In this document: positions 27,823 through 37,064 of the stretch, one piece after another
How the letters are laid out: each line of letters begins with the position of its first letter
How positions within the stretch are numbered: position 1 is the first letter of the stretch
From: Deltaproteobacteria bacterium
Lineage (GTDB): Bacteria > Desulfobacterota > Desulfarculia > Adiutricales > Adiutricaceae
NCBI GenBank assembly: GCA_031263485.1
Contig: JAISFS010000158.1
Span: 1 to 39,613, forward strand
Length of the DNA: 39,613 nucleotides
Direction: 5' to 3'
Translations under genes and position numbers: made by a program
The notes under the pieces: generated by a model
Seen by the model: only the letters and a program-made list of their open reading frames with translations
Told to the model about the DNA's origin: nothing
The model's database searches: none

Positions 27823-30573
27823 ATGCAACCAAGAATAGCCATAACGACCATAGCCTTCTCGCTACTCATAGCCTTCGTTCATACCGGAGCCGCGTCTGCC
27901 CAGACGGGCCCCGTCCTGGAAGGTTTTCGGGGCCACTCCGCGAACGACGTCGTGGTCTACGAGCTTGATACTTCGCAAGTCCCGCCGGAAGGTGCCCACA
28001 CGTCCCCTTCGGCGGCCTCTTCCGCGAGAGAGAGGGGAGTCGAGCCTGTAGCGGTCGCCGCCATCGGCGTGTCGGCTGCTCAGGATCCCTCAGGCGTTGC
28101 CGGCAGGTCGCATGATGCCGCGGCAAGGGGGCTTCATGACGCGATGGCAGACGGTTCTCGCACAGTCGTTGCCAGTGGGCTCCAGGATGCCGCCACGCTC
28201 AGCGGCTCTCGGGATGCCGCTTCAGGCGCGCTTCAAGTTGCCTCCGTTGGCGTCGCGGGCGATGCGGCCGCTTCGGAGGGGAGTGTCGCGGGGGACTCGG
28301 TAGGGTTCGCAGGGTTCCTTCCCGGAGACCAGGTTGCCCCTGAGCCAGAGGCATCCGGAACGGCCCTGCGGCCTGAAACAGGCTTGGACGGGGCCGCTCC
28401 TGCAACGCGGCCGGATCCCATGCGGGTAATGTCGGCGGCATCGGTGCCGGGTCAAGATCTGGCCCCGTCGGCATCGGTGTCGGCGGCTGTAGCCTATCCT
28501 GCGCCTCAGACCCCGTCACCCGCTCCTGGCGCTACCTTTGATGCGCCTCAGGCTACGGACCCCGCTCCATCCCGAGCGCCGGCGGCCCCTCAGGCTTCGA
28601 CCGCTCCGGGCGCTGTTTCCGGCAACCAGGCGATGCCGCCCGTCTCCGCCTCTGCACCATTCAGGGGCTACGGGGCCAGGGTGCCGGAAGTCGTGACCTA
28701 TGAGTTGACGCTGCCTGATACCGCGGCGGGAGGGAAGGAGCGACCGAAGGACGGCCTGGTAGGCCCTTCCCATGAAGACATGGCTGAACCCTCTTCTCCC
28801 GGAGGAATCCCTGCCGCGTCGGCGGCCCGTCAGGCAACCGATACGGTGGTATCGGTCGCGGCGGGCAGGGCACCCGGAAATCCGGTCGAGGGCGGGGCGA
28901 GGGATCCGGCATCGGCAATCGGCCCTGCCGGAGCCGCCGAGGCTGATGTCGCTCCCGCAGGCGGCGCGGCAATCCCGGAGCAAGCCGTGGGAGTCCCCGG
29001 GGCGGCGGTCCAGGCCACGGGCGGGGTGGGGGCGGTGCCGGTGCCGGAGGCGGAGGCCCGGAAGTCGGTCGCGGCCGGCGTCAAGGCCCCGGTTCAGGCC
29101 CCTGTCTCGGTTTCGACGACCGCTGAAGGCTCCTCCGTAAGTCTTCCGGCCATACGGAAGGCTCCGGACCGGTCCTCGTCCGAAATCGTGAGGGTGCTGT
29201 TTCTGGGCGACATCATGGCCCACGGCCAGCAGATCAAGAACGCCAAGACCAAGGACGGATACGATTTTACCAGGCAGTTCGCGAGGATAAAGCCATTCCT
29301 CAGAAAAGCCATGGTGGTGGGGAACCTGGAGACCACGTTCTCGGGCGCCAAGCGCAAGTTCACGGGCTACCCCGCCTTCAACACCCCGGACGAGCTGGCG
29401 GAAGCCCTGGTGGATTTGGGGGTCCACGTGGTGACCCTGGCAAACAACCACATCCTGGACAGGGGGGTGTCGGGCGTCGAGAGGACCCTGGAAGTCCTGG
29501 ACGACGCCGGCATCCTCTGGACCGGTGTCAGCGACCGGGACATCGCCCCCGGCCAACCCCTGCTGGTCGAGTACGGGGGCCTCAGGTGGGCCTTCGTGAA
29601 CTTCACCTACGGGTCGAACCAGCCGCTCTCGAAAAAAAACGAGCGGGAGATAGGGATAAACGTCATCTCCGAAGAGGCCGTGAAGGAGAGCCTCAGGGCC
29701 GCGAGGGAACTCGGCCCCGACGTGACGGTGGCGCTCTTCCACTGGGGCAACGAGTATCAGCTGAAGCCATCGGCCGCCCAGGTGAAGACTGCCGAGCTCG
29801 CGGCGGCGGAGGGAGCCGATCTGGTTATAGGGACGCATCCCCACGTGCTGCAGCCCGTAACCATGCTCCCCACCGATAAGGGCAGGACGCTGGTCGCCTA
29901 CTCCCTGGGGAACTTCATCGCCAATCAGGTTACGGCGCCGAGGGAGAGGGGCATGGTCCTGGCCGCCGAGTTCGAAAAAATCGAGGGGGGCGGCGCCAGG
30001 CTCGTCCGCGCGTCCATAGCTCCTCTCCTGATGACTACCATCTGTCAGAGGAAGGGCTCCGGCTGCTCGCTGGAGCTTCTCTACGGGGGAGCCGCTCCTC
30101 CGGCGGATGATCCCGAGCCTCTGGTGGCTGCGGCAGAACCCGGTCTGCCCCCTCAGCTGGATGAGGATGGAGTGCCGGTACACAGCCTGTTGCTGTACGA
30201 CGATCCTGCCGAAGGGGTACTCGCGATGACCGCCTCGGCATCCGACAGCGTTTCTGACGCGGGAGGGACGGTCATTCCGTCGGATGGGGAGACTCTCGCG
30301 GTTGCAGGCGGCAATGGGCCCGATGCCGGGGGACCGGGCAAGGACGGTACGGGGAAACCTGCCGGAGGCGGTTCGCCGGACGGCGCGGAAGGCATCGGGA
30401 ATCCCATTCCCGAGCTCTCCGGACGCGATGCCGATAAGGCCCTGCGCGCGGGGGAAAGGATCATGGAGTACATCGGCGCGGAGGCGGAGGTCGACGAGTA
30501 CGGGTATTACACGGTCTGGGACGTATCCGCGCCGGACGAGCTTCCGGAAGGGAGCAGGAAGTCGCCGAGTTAA
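27823..30573 (+). CDS. capA: Exported CapA-family (PGA_cap) metallophosphatase-like protein with long disordered arms
   Basis: A 916-residue protein with a signal peptide (cleavage probably after ASA at 26, before Gln27), so it acts outside the inner membrane. Residues 30-450 are Ala/Pro/Gly/Ser-rich and without folded-domain features. The CapA/YwtB-type metallophosphatase domain spans about 455-735: LGDIMAHG (Asp463), GNLETTFSG, ANNHILDRG (His543), HWGNEYQ, GTHPHVLQP (His672, His674) and YSLGNFI. A second low-complexity arm (about 750-916, acidic) ends the protein. CapA proteins help make or release poly-gamma-glutamate capsules, but relatives occur widely without the other capsule genes, and none is visible here, so the substrate is open. 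Bacillus CapA is about 400 residues; the extra length is all in the arms. Start ATG 27823 leads straight into the signal peptide, with GGCGGCAGG just upstream. Confidence 0.88.
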   Translation: MQPRIAITTIAFSLLIAFVHTGAASAQTGPVLEGFRGHSANDVVVYELDTSQVPPEGAHTSPSAASSARERGVEPVAVAAIGVSAAQDPSGVAGRSHDAAARGLHDAMADGSRTVVASGLQDAATLSGSRDAASGALQVASVGVAGDAAASEGSVAGDSVGFAGFLPGDQVAPEPEASGTALRPETGLDGAAPATRPDPMRVMSAASVPGQDLAPSASVSAAVAYPAPQTPSPAPGATFDAPQATDPAPSRAPAAPQASTAPGAVSGNQAMPPVSASAPFRGYGARVPEVVTYELTLPDTAAGGKERPKDGLVGPSHEDMAEPSSPGGIPAASAARQATDTVVSVAAGRAPGNPVEGGARDPASAIGPAGAAEADVAPAGGAAIPEQAVGVPGAAVQATGGVGAVPVPEAEARKSVAAGVKAPVQAPVSVSTTAEGSSVSLPAIRKAPDRSSSEIVRVLFLGDIMAHGQQIKNAKTKDGYDFTRQFARIKPFLRKAMVVGNLETTFSGAKRKFTGYPAFNTPDELAEALVDLGVHVVTLANNHILDRGVSGVERTLEVLDDAGILWTGVSDRDIAPGQPLLVEYGGLRWAFVNFTYGSNQPLSKKNEREIGINVISEEAVKESLRAARELGPDVTVALFHWGNEYQLKPSAAQVKTAELAAAEGADLVIGTHPHVLQPVTMLPTDKGRTLVAYSLGNFIANQVTAPRERGMVLAAEFEKIEGGGARLVRASIAPLLMTTICQRKGSGCSLELLYGGAAPPADDPEPLVAAAEPGLPPQLDEDGVPVHSLLLYDDPAEGVLAMTASASDSVSDAGGTVIPSDGETLAVAGGNGPDAGGPGKDGTGKPAGGGSPDGAEGIGNPIPELSGRDADKALRAGERIMEYIGAEAEVDEYGYYTVWDVSAPDELPEGSRKSPS

Positions 30574-31010
30574 GGCCGCGTTCTGGACGTATTGCCGGAC
30601 CGCGGAAAATCAGCGGGGTTGCCGGGCTGAATTCCCGGTCGGGGCAAAGGCTGACGGCAAACGTGGGCTTGTTGATGGTGCGTTGCTTATTACGCGGAGT
30701 CTTGCCGTCCGCTTCGCGGGGAGAGCCAGGATTAGCTCGGTAATATTTCGATTTGTCCTTCAAGCCTGAAACCTTTTGTCCCATCATCGAGCCATCGAAT
30801 TGGAAATTCCCGTTGACGGATATCATGATGTCCTGCACCCTGCGCCTGACACGTCAATGCTGATTATCAAGGCATCGGCGCAAGGACGTCTTCGCGGGCA
30901 TCTCGTCATGACGTGCCGCTCAAGGCTGTGAAGGAAAAGATATGGTTTTATGACAAAAATGCATCGATAGATTTTGGGAGTCCGAACGGCAAGGGACGGT
31001 GCGCGTCGGG
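30574..31010. other. Gap between convergent genes, no recognised content
   Basis: The CapA-like gene ends at its left and the leftward kinase/vWA gene at its right. I see no clear terminator. A leftward frame starting near 30838 overlaps the end of the CapA-like gene and shows no motif. Confidence 0.45.
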
Positions 31011-33377
31011 TCAGTGACGCTTTCGGACGGCCTTGCCGATGAGACGGCTGACGAAACTGCCCAGATCGCCCACCTTGTGCTCTCCGAACCTGGTCACCTG
31101 ACGCCGCAGGCGCCAATAAACTGAAAAGTAAATTTCTCTGTAAAGTTCCTTCAAAGAGTCGAAAGGCTTGGGGTAAAACCAGGGATCGGAGTAATCGAAG
31201 TCATGAACTTGTCTTGGTGGCGGTTCGCCTAAGAGGAAGATACCAGTCTGGCTCCACGATGTCTTGAAAAGGGCGTCCCGGCTTATGTCGCAGAAGACCC
31301 CGCGACCGTTGCCGCGGTATGAATGGCCTCCCAAAAAGAATAGTACCGGCTTATGGTCGCGCTCGTTCGAGCTTGACAACATCTGTCTTTCCACCAGGTT
31401 CAGGAAGTCATCAGCGATCACGCGGGTCCCCACCATGCTTACTAATCCGTGGGGGCCAAAGAAGTCCTCCTCCGGCCTTATGCTCATGAATCCGTCGCGG
31501 GAAAAGAAGTCCGGTGCCAGCCGCGGGTCAATTTCGGCAAGCGGCATTACCACCTTGACCGTGCCAAAATTGTTATCGATGCAGACGACGGAAAAGAAGG
31601 GCGTTGTGTCCAGGGCGGCGGGGTTCTCCTGGAGACAGCTTACGATCATTTCTGCCAGGCTGAAGAACATCAATCCCGTAGAATGGTCCTCGGGCCCGAG
31701 GCCGCCATGTTCAGAGTCTGCGAAGTAACCGGACACCAAATTTTCAATGACGAGGCAGACGGGCAATCTCCTCCCTTTACCCTCGATGTGCCTGCCTCGT
31801 TGGCCTACGTAGGCTTCGGCCGTCGCGCGAAAAGCCTTTGCGGCGTTCCTCATCAGTTCCGAAGTTTCGGTAGTGCCGTATGACAGAAGGAGCTCTACCG
31901 GCCCGTCCAGAGGGCGTCCGCAGTCCCTGGCTATCTCCGGGAACCCGCTGAGCGTCCCCCTCGTCAGGGCTTGCAGCAGAAAGTTCCTGGCTAGCGGCTC
32001 CCCACCATCCACCAGGCGACGGATGCTCTCCAAGTCGAGCGGCGTCCCCCGGAAGGCCATAGGGCACTCCGGCGAGAAGGCCCTGATGAACTTGAAGAGC
32101 CTTTCCTCGGGGTTGCCATCAAAGCCGTCCACCAGGTCGGCATCGGCGCGTCTGCCAATGTCCCTGAGCCAGCGTGACACCGAGCCCCAGCGCATCGCCG
32201 CCGTTCCCGCATCCCAGCCCCTGCCGTCCCTGTTGAACCATTCCGCCAGCTCCTCCGGGCTCCCGAACTCGTAGTCCAACAGGATAAAAGGCACATTCAT
32301 AGCGGGCGGGGCCGTCCCGCCGCCGTCCGGTGCCGCGTCGGAGCCAGCGAAGGTAGAATCCGCGCCGTCCGGGGAGGGACCATCCGTAGCCTGACCGTGA
32401 TCCTGCCCAATAGCTCGTCGAGGCGGAAGCTCCGGGCTCCCGTTGCGAAGAGCTTCGGCCACCTGTGCCCGGCGCCAGCGCGTCCTGTCGTCTAGCGCGA
32501 GCAAGCCCCGGAGGATCCTGTCGACTGTCGGGGGGAGCCCATCGGGCACGGCGAGGCCGCGCGTCGTAAGTTCCCGCATGACCATGGCGAGCGGGCGCCC
32601 GTCCAGGGGGTGGCGACCCGTCGCGGCCTCAAGGAGCACGGCGCCCAGGCTCCAGAAGTCACCTGCGGCTCCGGCGAAGTCGGCGAATGCCTCGGGGGCG
32701 GAGTAGAGCGCCGTGAAGGCCGCGCGGGTCAGCTTCATCGAGACGCCGGGCGCGAGCGCCGACGAGATCCCGAAGTCGCACAGTGCCGGGGAGAGGGGGT
32801 CGAGCGACCGCAGGAGGATATTCGCCGGCTTAACGTCCCTGTGGACTATCCCCCGTGAATGCAGGAGATCCAGCGTCCGGGTGAGCGAATCGGCGAGCGC
32901 CAGGATATCCCGTTCGGGAAGCGGGCCCCGGGCCATGAGCGCCGAGAGGGCCCCCAGCGGCAGGTACTCCTGGAGCTCGTAGCGGCGTCCGGTCCTGTCA
33001 TCCGTCCCACGAACGAAGGTTCTGACGATGCCATCCCCCAGGCCGTCCTCTATCGCGTCCAGGCGGTCCGCGACCTCCGGGCGGGACGGTGTGCCGCGCT
33101 CCAGTCTCAGCAACCTCTCTCCCTCCGGCGCCTCCACCACATACATGTCGGCCTCGGCTCCCGAGGGCGGGAGCGCACGAAGCACCCTCATTCCTTGGAT
33201 CTCCCTTAAAGCCAGGGAAGTCGGAGGCAAGGCGGTTCCGGAGCAGGGCTCGGCAGGCGGAAGGTCTCGGACTGTGTTGGCGCCGAGGAGGCCGGATCTG
33301 CGGTCCGGTCTGTCCTGGGCGGTCTTGGCGGTCCGGAGCGCATCGTCCGGCCCATTCCCGGAAGGCGTTTTAGACAT
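31011..33377 (-). CDS. Hanks-type kinase fused to a TerY-like vWA domain (copy 1)
   Basis: A 788-residue protein without signal or membrane segments. The kinase domain (about 60-345) has HRDVKPAN (His179), CDFG (Asp201) and APEAF, but the glycine loop reads SGAEAD and the usual beta-3 lysine is Arg91. A Ser/Asp/Gly linker and a middle domain (about 365-520, with WFNRDGRGW and WGSVSRWLRDIG) follow. Residues 535-720 match the vWA domain of TerY: RRLPVCLVIE, LAEMIVSCLQENP, then SVVCIDN, VVMPLAEIDP and finally DHKPVLFFLGG. The metal-binding DxSxS is replaced by ENLVS (Glu545). A basic tail of about 65 residues ends it. Start ATG 33377 has AGGAGAG at six bases. In known TerY-P triads, vWA, kinase and phosphatase are separate proteins; here two are fused. 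It probably acts as a signalling scaffold; the target is unknown. Confidence 0.82.
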   Translation of the reverse strand: MSKTPSGNGPDDALRTAKTAQDRPDRRSGLLGANTVRDLPPAEPCSGTALPPTSLALREIQGMRVLRALPPSGAEADMYVVEAPEGERLLRLERGTPSRPEVADRLDAIEDGLGDGIVRTFVRGTDDRTGRRYELQEYLPLGALSALMARGPLPERDILALADSLTRTLDLLHSRGIVHRDVKPANILLRSLDPLSPALCDFGISSALAPGVSMKLTRAAFTALYSAPEAFADFAGAAGDFWSLGAVLLEAATGRHPLDGRPLAMVMRELTTRGLAVPDGLPPTVDRILRGLLALDDRTRWRRAQVAEALRNGSPELPPRRAIGQDHGQATDGPSPDGADSTFAGSDAAPDGGGTAPPAMNVPFILLDYEFGSPEELAEWFNRDGRGWDAGTAAMRWGSVSRWLRDIGRRADADLVDGFDGNPEERLFKFIRAFSPECPMAFRGTPLDLESIRRLVDGGEPLARNFLLQALTRGTLSGFPEIARDCGRPLDGPVELLLSYGTTETSELMRNAAKAFRATAEAYVGQRGRHIEGKGRRLPVCLVIENLVSGYFADSEHGGLGPEDHSTGLMFFSLAEMIVSCLQENPAALDTTPFFSVVCIDNNFGTVKVVMPLAEIDPRLAPDFFSRDGFMSIRPEEDFFGPHGLVSMVGTRVIADDFLNLVERQMLSSSNERDHKPVLFFLGGHSYRGNGRGVFCDISRDALFKTSWSQTGIFLLGEPPPRQVHDFDYSDPWFYPKPFDSLKELYREIYFSVYWRLRRQVTRFGEHKVGDLGSFVSRLIGKAVRKRH

Positions 33378-33872
33378 GCCACTCTCCTGGAGCTTGAGGA
33401 AAAGCCTTAGGTAAAGGTAGCAAATTTTCCGCCTGACGGCCATGTTTTTCAAGAGGCTATGGACGGCCCCCTGCAATCTGAAGGTCTGAAGGTAATCCCC
33501 GATACGGCAGGGTTAGCTCTGCTCGCCGTATTTCCGAAGGATTCCGGACGCCAGGAGGCATACGGATGCCAAATATTTTTGCAAGGGTTACCCCGTTCCG
33601 CGCTCTGGCCCATCCAGCGTTTTGAGCCTGTCGGCGTTTCGGGCCATCCTGCGTTTCGAGCCTGCCGGCGTTTCGGGCCATCCTGCGTTTCGAGCCTGCC
33701 GGCGTTCCGGGCCATCCTGCGTTTCGAGCCTTCCGGCGTTCCGGGCCATCCCGGGTTCCGGTTTGTCCGTTGCCGTACCCGGACAGGCACACGAAACATG
33801 CAGCGCCGGGGCTCTCGCTCGTAGCCTGGGCCCGTGTGGGCAACTTGGCAGCAAGGGGCGGAACGCACCGAA
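33378..33872. other. Spacer between the two kinase/vWA genes
   Basis: It contains the ribosome-binding site of copy 1 and the 34-bp tandem repeats at 33617-33752. No gene is apparent; the Arg/Gly-rich frames over the repeats are by-products of repetition. Confidence 0.6.
33617..33752. repeat. 34-bp tandem repeat (two 17-bp halves), four copies plus a partial
   Basis: Units start at 33617, 33651, 33685 and 33719, and a decayed fifth at 33753. Each 34-bp unit is two related 17-bp halves, both beginning GCGTTTCGRGCC. Confidence 0.92.
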
Positions 33873-36554
33873 TCAGAGAGCCCTGTTGACGAGTGCATCG
33901 ACGAATACCCTCATGTCGCCGTCCACGTCCCCGCGAAAATGCGACCTATTGCAGACTTCGTCGAAGTTAAGGCGTCTTTGTCCCCATATTTGGTAACCGT
34001 ACATCCAATCCTGGTTCGAGAAGGATTCGTCGTATTCTTTCATGGAATTTCGAATATGCTCGGGCAGCACGCCTCTCTCTAAGGCCCCCACCCCGCCCCA
34101 CGGATACCCGGAAAAGATATCCGCCATGTCCCTGTCGGCGATAGTCCCGTCAGTTCTGAGGTTATGGTACGCGCCCAACAGGCTGACGATCGCGAGGGGC
34201 CGGTGATCGCGCTTCCCGCAGCCTGGGCCGCGGTTGACCTCGTTGGATTTGAGACGGACTGCCCTGGACGCCGCGACGTTGCCCGGTGCCGGGTCGGGCA
34301 CCTCGGTATTCGCCCTTTCCGCGGCGAGGCTTAAGGCGGGGCCCAGGCCTCCGTATCCCACGGGCATCCCGTAGGAATCGCGGCTGAAATCGTTGCGGCG
34401 GTAGCCGTCCGGAACGAGGAAGGCCGGAGCCAGCTCCGGGTCAAGTTCGGAGAGAGGCATCGTCACCCTTGCACTGTCCCGCCAGAAGGACACTACCGAA
34501 AAGAAGGGCGTCGAACCAGATGCCGACGGTTCTTCCCTGAGCCGGCTCACGATCATTTCCGCCAGACAGAAAAACAGGCGTTCCGAAGACCTGGTATGTT
34601 TGGTGTACTCTTCCAGTATGAAGTAGACGGGCAATCGCCTCCCTTGACCCTCGACGTGCCTCCCGTGCCGCCCGATGAAGGTTCTCGCCGTCTGGCGGAA
34701 AGCCCTTTTGGCCTCCGCGCGGCTCACCGTTTCCGAATGCCGTACGGCTTTTTCGACTCCGATATACCTGACTCTCATCCCGAAGTAATCGCCGGATTCC
34801 CGGTAACTTTCGGGAGTGGCAAGGATATGGCCAAACTCTTCTAGCAGGCGGCAACGGAGCTCGGGAGGCGCCGTCCTGGCGAACCAGTCGCGCGTGAAGA
34901 CAGGGCGGCCTACCTTGAGGACGAACTCCAGGGCCTTCAGGCCTTCAGGCTCTTCCGGAGTCCCCCAGAGGAAGTCATCGGGAAATCTCATCGCCGCCAG
35001 GCCGCACTTGATGGTTTCCGCGCCAACCGTGCCGTGCGACAGGACCATTTCTACAGCCTCGTCCAAAGGGTGCCCGCAGATCCTGGCTATCTCCGGGAAC
35101 CTCCGGAGAGTCCCGTCCGTGATGGCTTCAAACGCCGCGAGGGAGTCCCCGGAAAGCCCGCCCATGTCCCTGAACAGGGCCTCCACGCCCTTCAGGTCGA
35201 GTCGCACCCCGCGGAAGGCCGGAAGGCTCTCGGGAGCGAAGTTCCTAATGAACCCGAAGAGCATCTCGTGAGGGGAGCCGGAAAGCCCCTCCACCCGAAC
35301 GGCGTCCTCGTCCCTGCCTGTGTCCCTGAGCCAGCGCCCCACGGAACCCCAGCGCATCGCCGCCACGCCCGTCTGCCATCCCTGCCCGTCGCCGTTGAAC
35401 CACACAGCCAGCTCCCCCGGGCTCCCGAACTCGTGGTCCAACAGGATAAAGGGCGCCTTCAAGGCGGTCGGGGCGGTCACTCCGCCGCCGTGCGGGCCAT
35501 CGGAAACTGCGACCGGAGAATCCGCGCCGTCCGGGGATGGACCGTACGTAGCCTGATCGTGATCCTTCCAAATAGCTCGTCGCGGCGGAAGCTCCGGGCT
35601 CCCGCCGTGAAGAGCTTCGGCCACCTGTGCCCGGCGCCAGCGCGCCCTGTCATCCAGCGCGAGCAAGCCCCGGATGATCCTATCGACTGTCGGGGGGAGC
35701 CCATCGGGCACGGCGAGGCCGCGCGTCGTGAGTTCCCGCATGACCATGGCCAGCGGGTGCCCGTCCAGGGGGTGACGACCCGTCGCGGCCTCAAGGAGCA
35801 CGGCGCCCAGGCTCCAGAAGTCCCCCCCGGTGCCTGCGAAGTCGGCGAAGCCCTCGGGGGCCGTGTAGAGCGCCGTGAAAGCCGCCCGGGTCAGTTTCAT
35901 GGAGACGCCGGGAACGAGCGCAGACGAGATCCCGAAGTCGCACAGTGCCGGGGTGAGTGGGTCAAGCGATCTCAGAATGATGTTCGCGGGCTTGACGTCC
36001 CGATGCACAATCCCGCGGGAATGCAGGAGATCCAGCGTCCGAGAGAGCGAGTCCGCTAGCGCCAGGACGTCACTTTCCGGAAGCGGACCCTCGGACATAT
36101 GCAGCGAGAGATCCCCCAGGGGAAGGTACTCCTGGATCTCGTAGCGGCGACCGGTCCCGCCGTCCGTCCCGCGCTCGAAGGTCCGGACTATCCCCTCCCC
36201 TAGATCGTCAGCGATCGCATCCAGACGGGTAGCTACTTCCTGGAGGTCGGCGGGAGCGAATCGCTCCAGCCTCAGCATCCGCTCGCCTTCAGTGGCCTCC
36301 AGCACATACAGATCCGCCTCGGAGCTCGCAGGGGGGAGCGGGCGGATCACCCGCATCCCCCGGAATACCCTTAACGCCAGAGAAGACAAAGGCAAGGACC
36401 CGTCCGTGACGGTCGAGTCGGCAGGGGGGGCCTTGACGGTCTCCGCAACGCCGCGGCCGGACGCGGAATCCGGCAAGGTTCCGCGATCAGGTACGTTCCC
36501 GGCTTCGGGGAGACCCGCATCCTCGGGCCTGGCCTCTCGATGGATTTCTGACAT
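33873..36554 (-). CDS. Hanks-type kinase fused to a TerY-like vWA domain (copy 2)
   Basis: An 893-residue paralogue of the protein coded by the next gene leftward. The kinase domain (about 65-350) is nearly the same, with HRDVKPAN (His184), CDFG (Asp206), APEGF, and Arg95 for the beta-3 lysine. The middle domain (about 370-520) shares WFNGDGQGW and WGSVGRWLRDTG, then carries about 100 extra residues before the vWA-like region (638-800): RRLPVYFILE, LAEMIVSRLREEP, SVVSFW, VTMPLSELDP and RDHRPLAIVS. The metal site is again lost (EEYTKHT from Glu648), and a Gly/Asn-rich insert separates its halves. The last 100 residues are unlike copy 1. Start ATG 36554 has AGGGAA upstream and matches copy 1; longer starts (36590 and beyond) are possible. 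The kinase half is conserved and the C-terminal half divergent, so the pair probably share a signal but differ in partner. Confidence 0.82.
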   Translation of the reverse strand: MSEIHREARPEDAGLPEAGNVPDRGTLPDSASGRGVAETVKAPPADSTVTDGSLPLSSLALRVFRGMRVIRPLPPASSEADLYVLEATEGERMLRLERFAPADLQEVATRLDAIADDLGEGIVRTFERGTDGGTGRRYEIQEYLPLGDLSLHMSEGPLPESDVLALADSLSRTLDLLHSRGIVHRDVKPANIILRSLDPLTPALCDFGISSALVPGVSMKLTRAAFTALYTAPEGFADFAGTGGDFWSLGAVLLEAATGRHPLDGHPLAMVMRELTTRGLAVPDGLPPTVDRIIRGLLALDDRARWRRAQVAEALHGGSPELPPRRAIWKDHDQATYGPSPDGADSPVAVSDGPHGGGVTAPTALKAPFILLDHEFGSPGELAVWFNGDGQGWQTGVAAMRWGSVGRWLRDTGRDEDAVRVEGLSGSPHEMLFGFIRNFAPESLPAFRGVRLDLKGVEALFRDMGGLSGDSLAAFEAITDGTLRRFPEIARICGHPLDEAVEMVLSHGTVGAETIKCGLAAMRFPDDFLWGTPEEPEGLKALEFVLKVGRPVFTRDWFARTAPPELRCRLLEEFGHILATPESYRESGDYFGMRVRYIGVEKAVRHSETVSRAEAKRAFRQTARTFIGRHGRHVEGQGRRLPVYFILEEYTKHTRSSERLFFCLAEMIVSRLREEPSASGSTPFFSVVSFWRDSARVTMPLSELDPELAPAFLVPDGYRRNDFSRDSYGMPVGYGGLGPALSLAAERANTEVPDPAPGNVAASRAVRLKSNEVNRGPGCGKRDHRPLAIVSLLGAYHNLRTDGTIADRDMADIFSGYPWGGVGALERGVLPEHIRNSMKEYDESFSNQDWMYGYQIWGQRRLNFDEVCNRSHFRGDVDGDMRVFVDALVNRAL

Positions 36555-37064
36555 GCGACTTTCCCTGGCATTGACGTAAACAGAACTCATAAGGCTTCGG
36601 GGACTTGTGATCAACCTGCGGCGGCCAGCGCGTTCAGTTTGCCCTTGACGGCAAGCCGTCGCGCGCAAGATATAATAAATTCCAGGCGGAATCAGGATAG
36701 GGAGACATTCTACACGATTGTTGCTAACCTGAAATCCCGGAACTTCATTTGATAACACTACAAGGTTGCCTCATTCAATTTTTGGGCATAACTTATTAAA
36801 AATACTAAACTTAATCAACAGGCATTTCTCAGTAGCAACACTCCAGAGGCGACCGCCGGTTCCTCAAATACGAAACAAGTTGCCGCAGGCGGAACTGGAA
36901 CCAGAATCGATCGGATCGACCTTGCGGTCTCCCGTGACCAGATATTCGTAGTAGCCATCCGGCATCGGCCGCCAGATCTTCATTTCTAAAACACGGCATC
37001 GTAGGAAGCCGGATCAAGTGTCCAGGATGGCGATCCGAGTTTTATATCAAGCAGAAGATGTGAT
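36555..37064. other. Transition gap into the AT-rich insertion
   Basis: GC-rich at its left, where the leader of the kinase/vWA copy 2 lies, and increasingly AT-rich to its right. It should hold the downstream end of the insertion sequence, but I cannot identify that terminal repeat. No gene is apparent. Confidence 0.45.

Noticed and set aside
30461-30838. 125-codon leftward frame at the end of the CapA-like gene
   Set aside because: It overlaps the CapA-like 3' end antisense; only the first 40 residues look protein-like and no family is recognised.
33449-33898. Arg/Asn/Gly-rich leftward frames between the kinase/vWA genes
   Set aside because: They arise from the 34-bp repeats being free of stops; there is no start signal or known domain.
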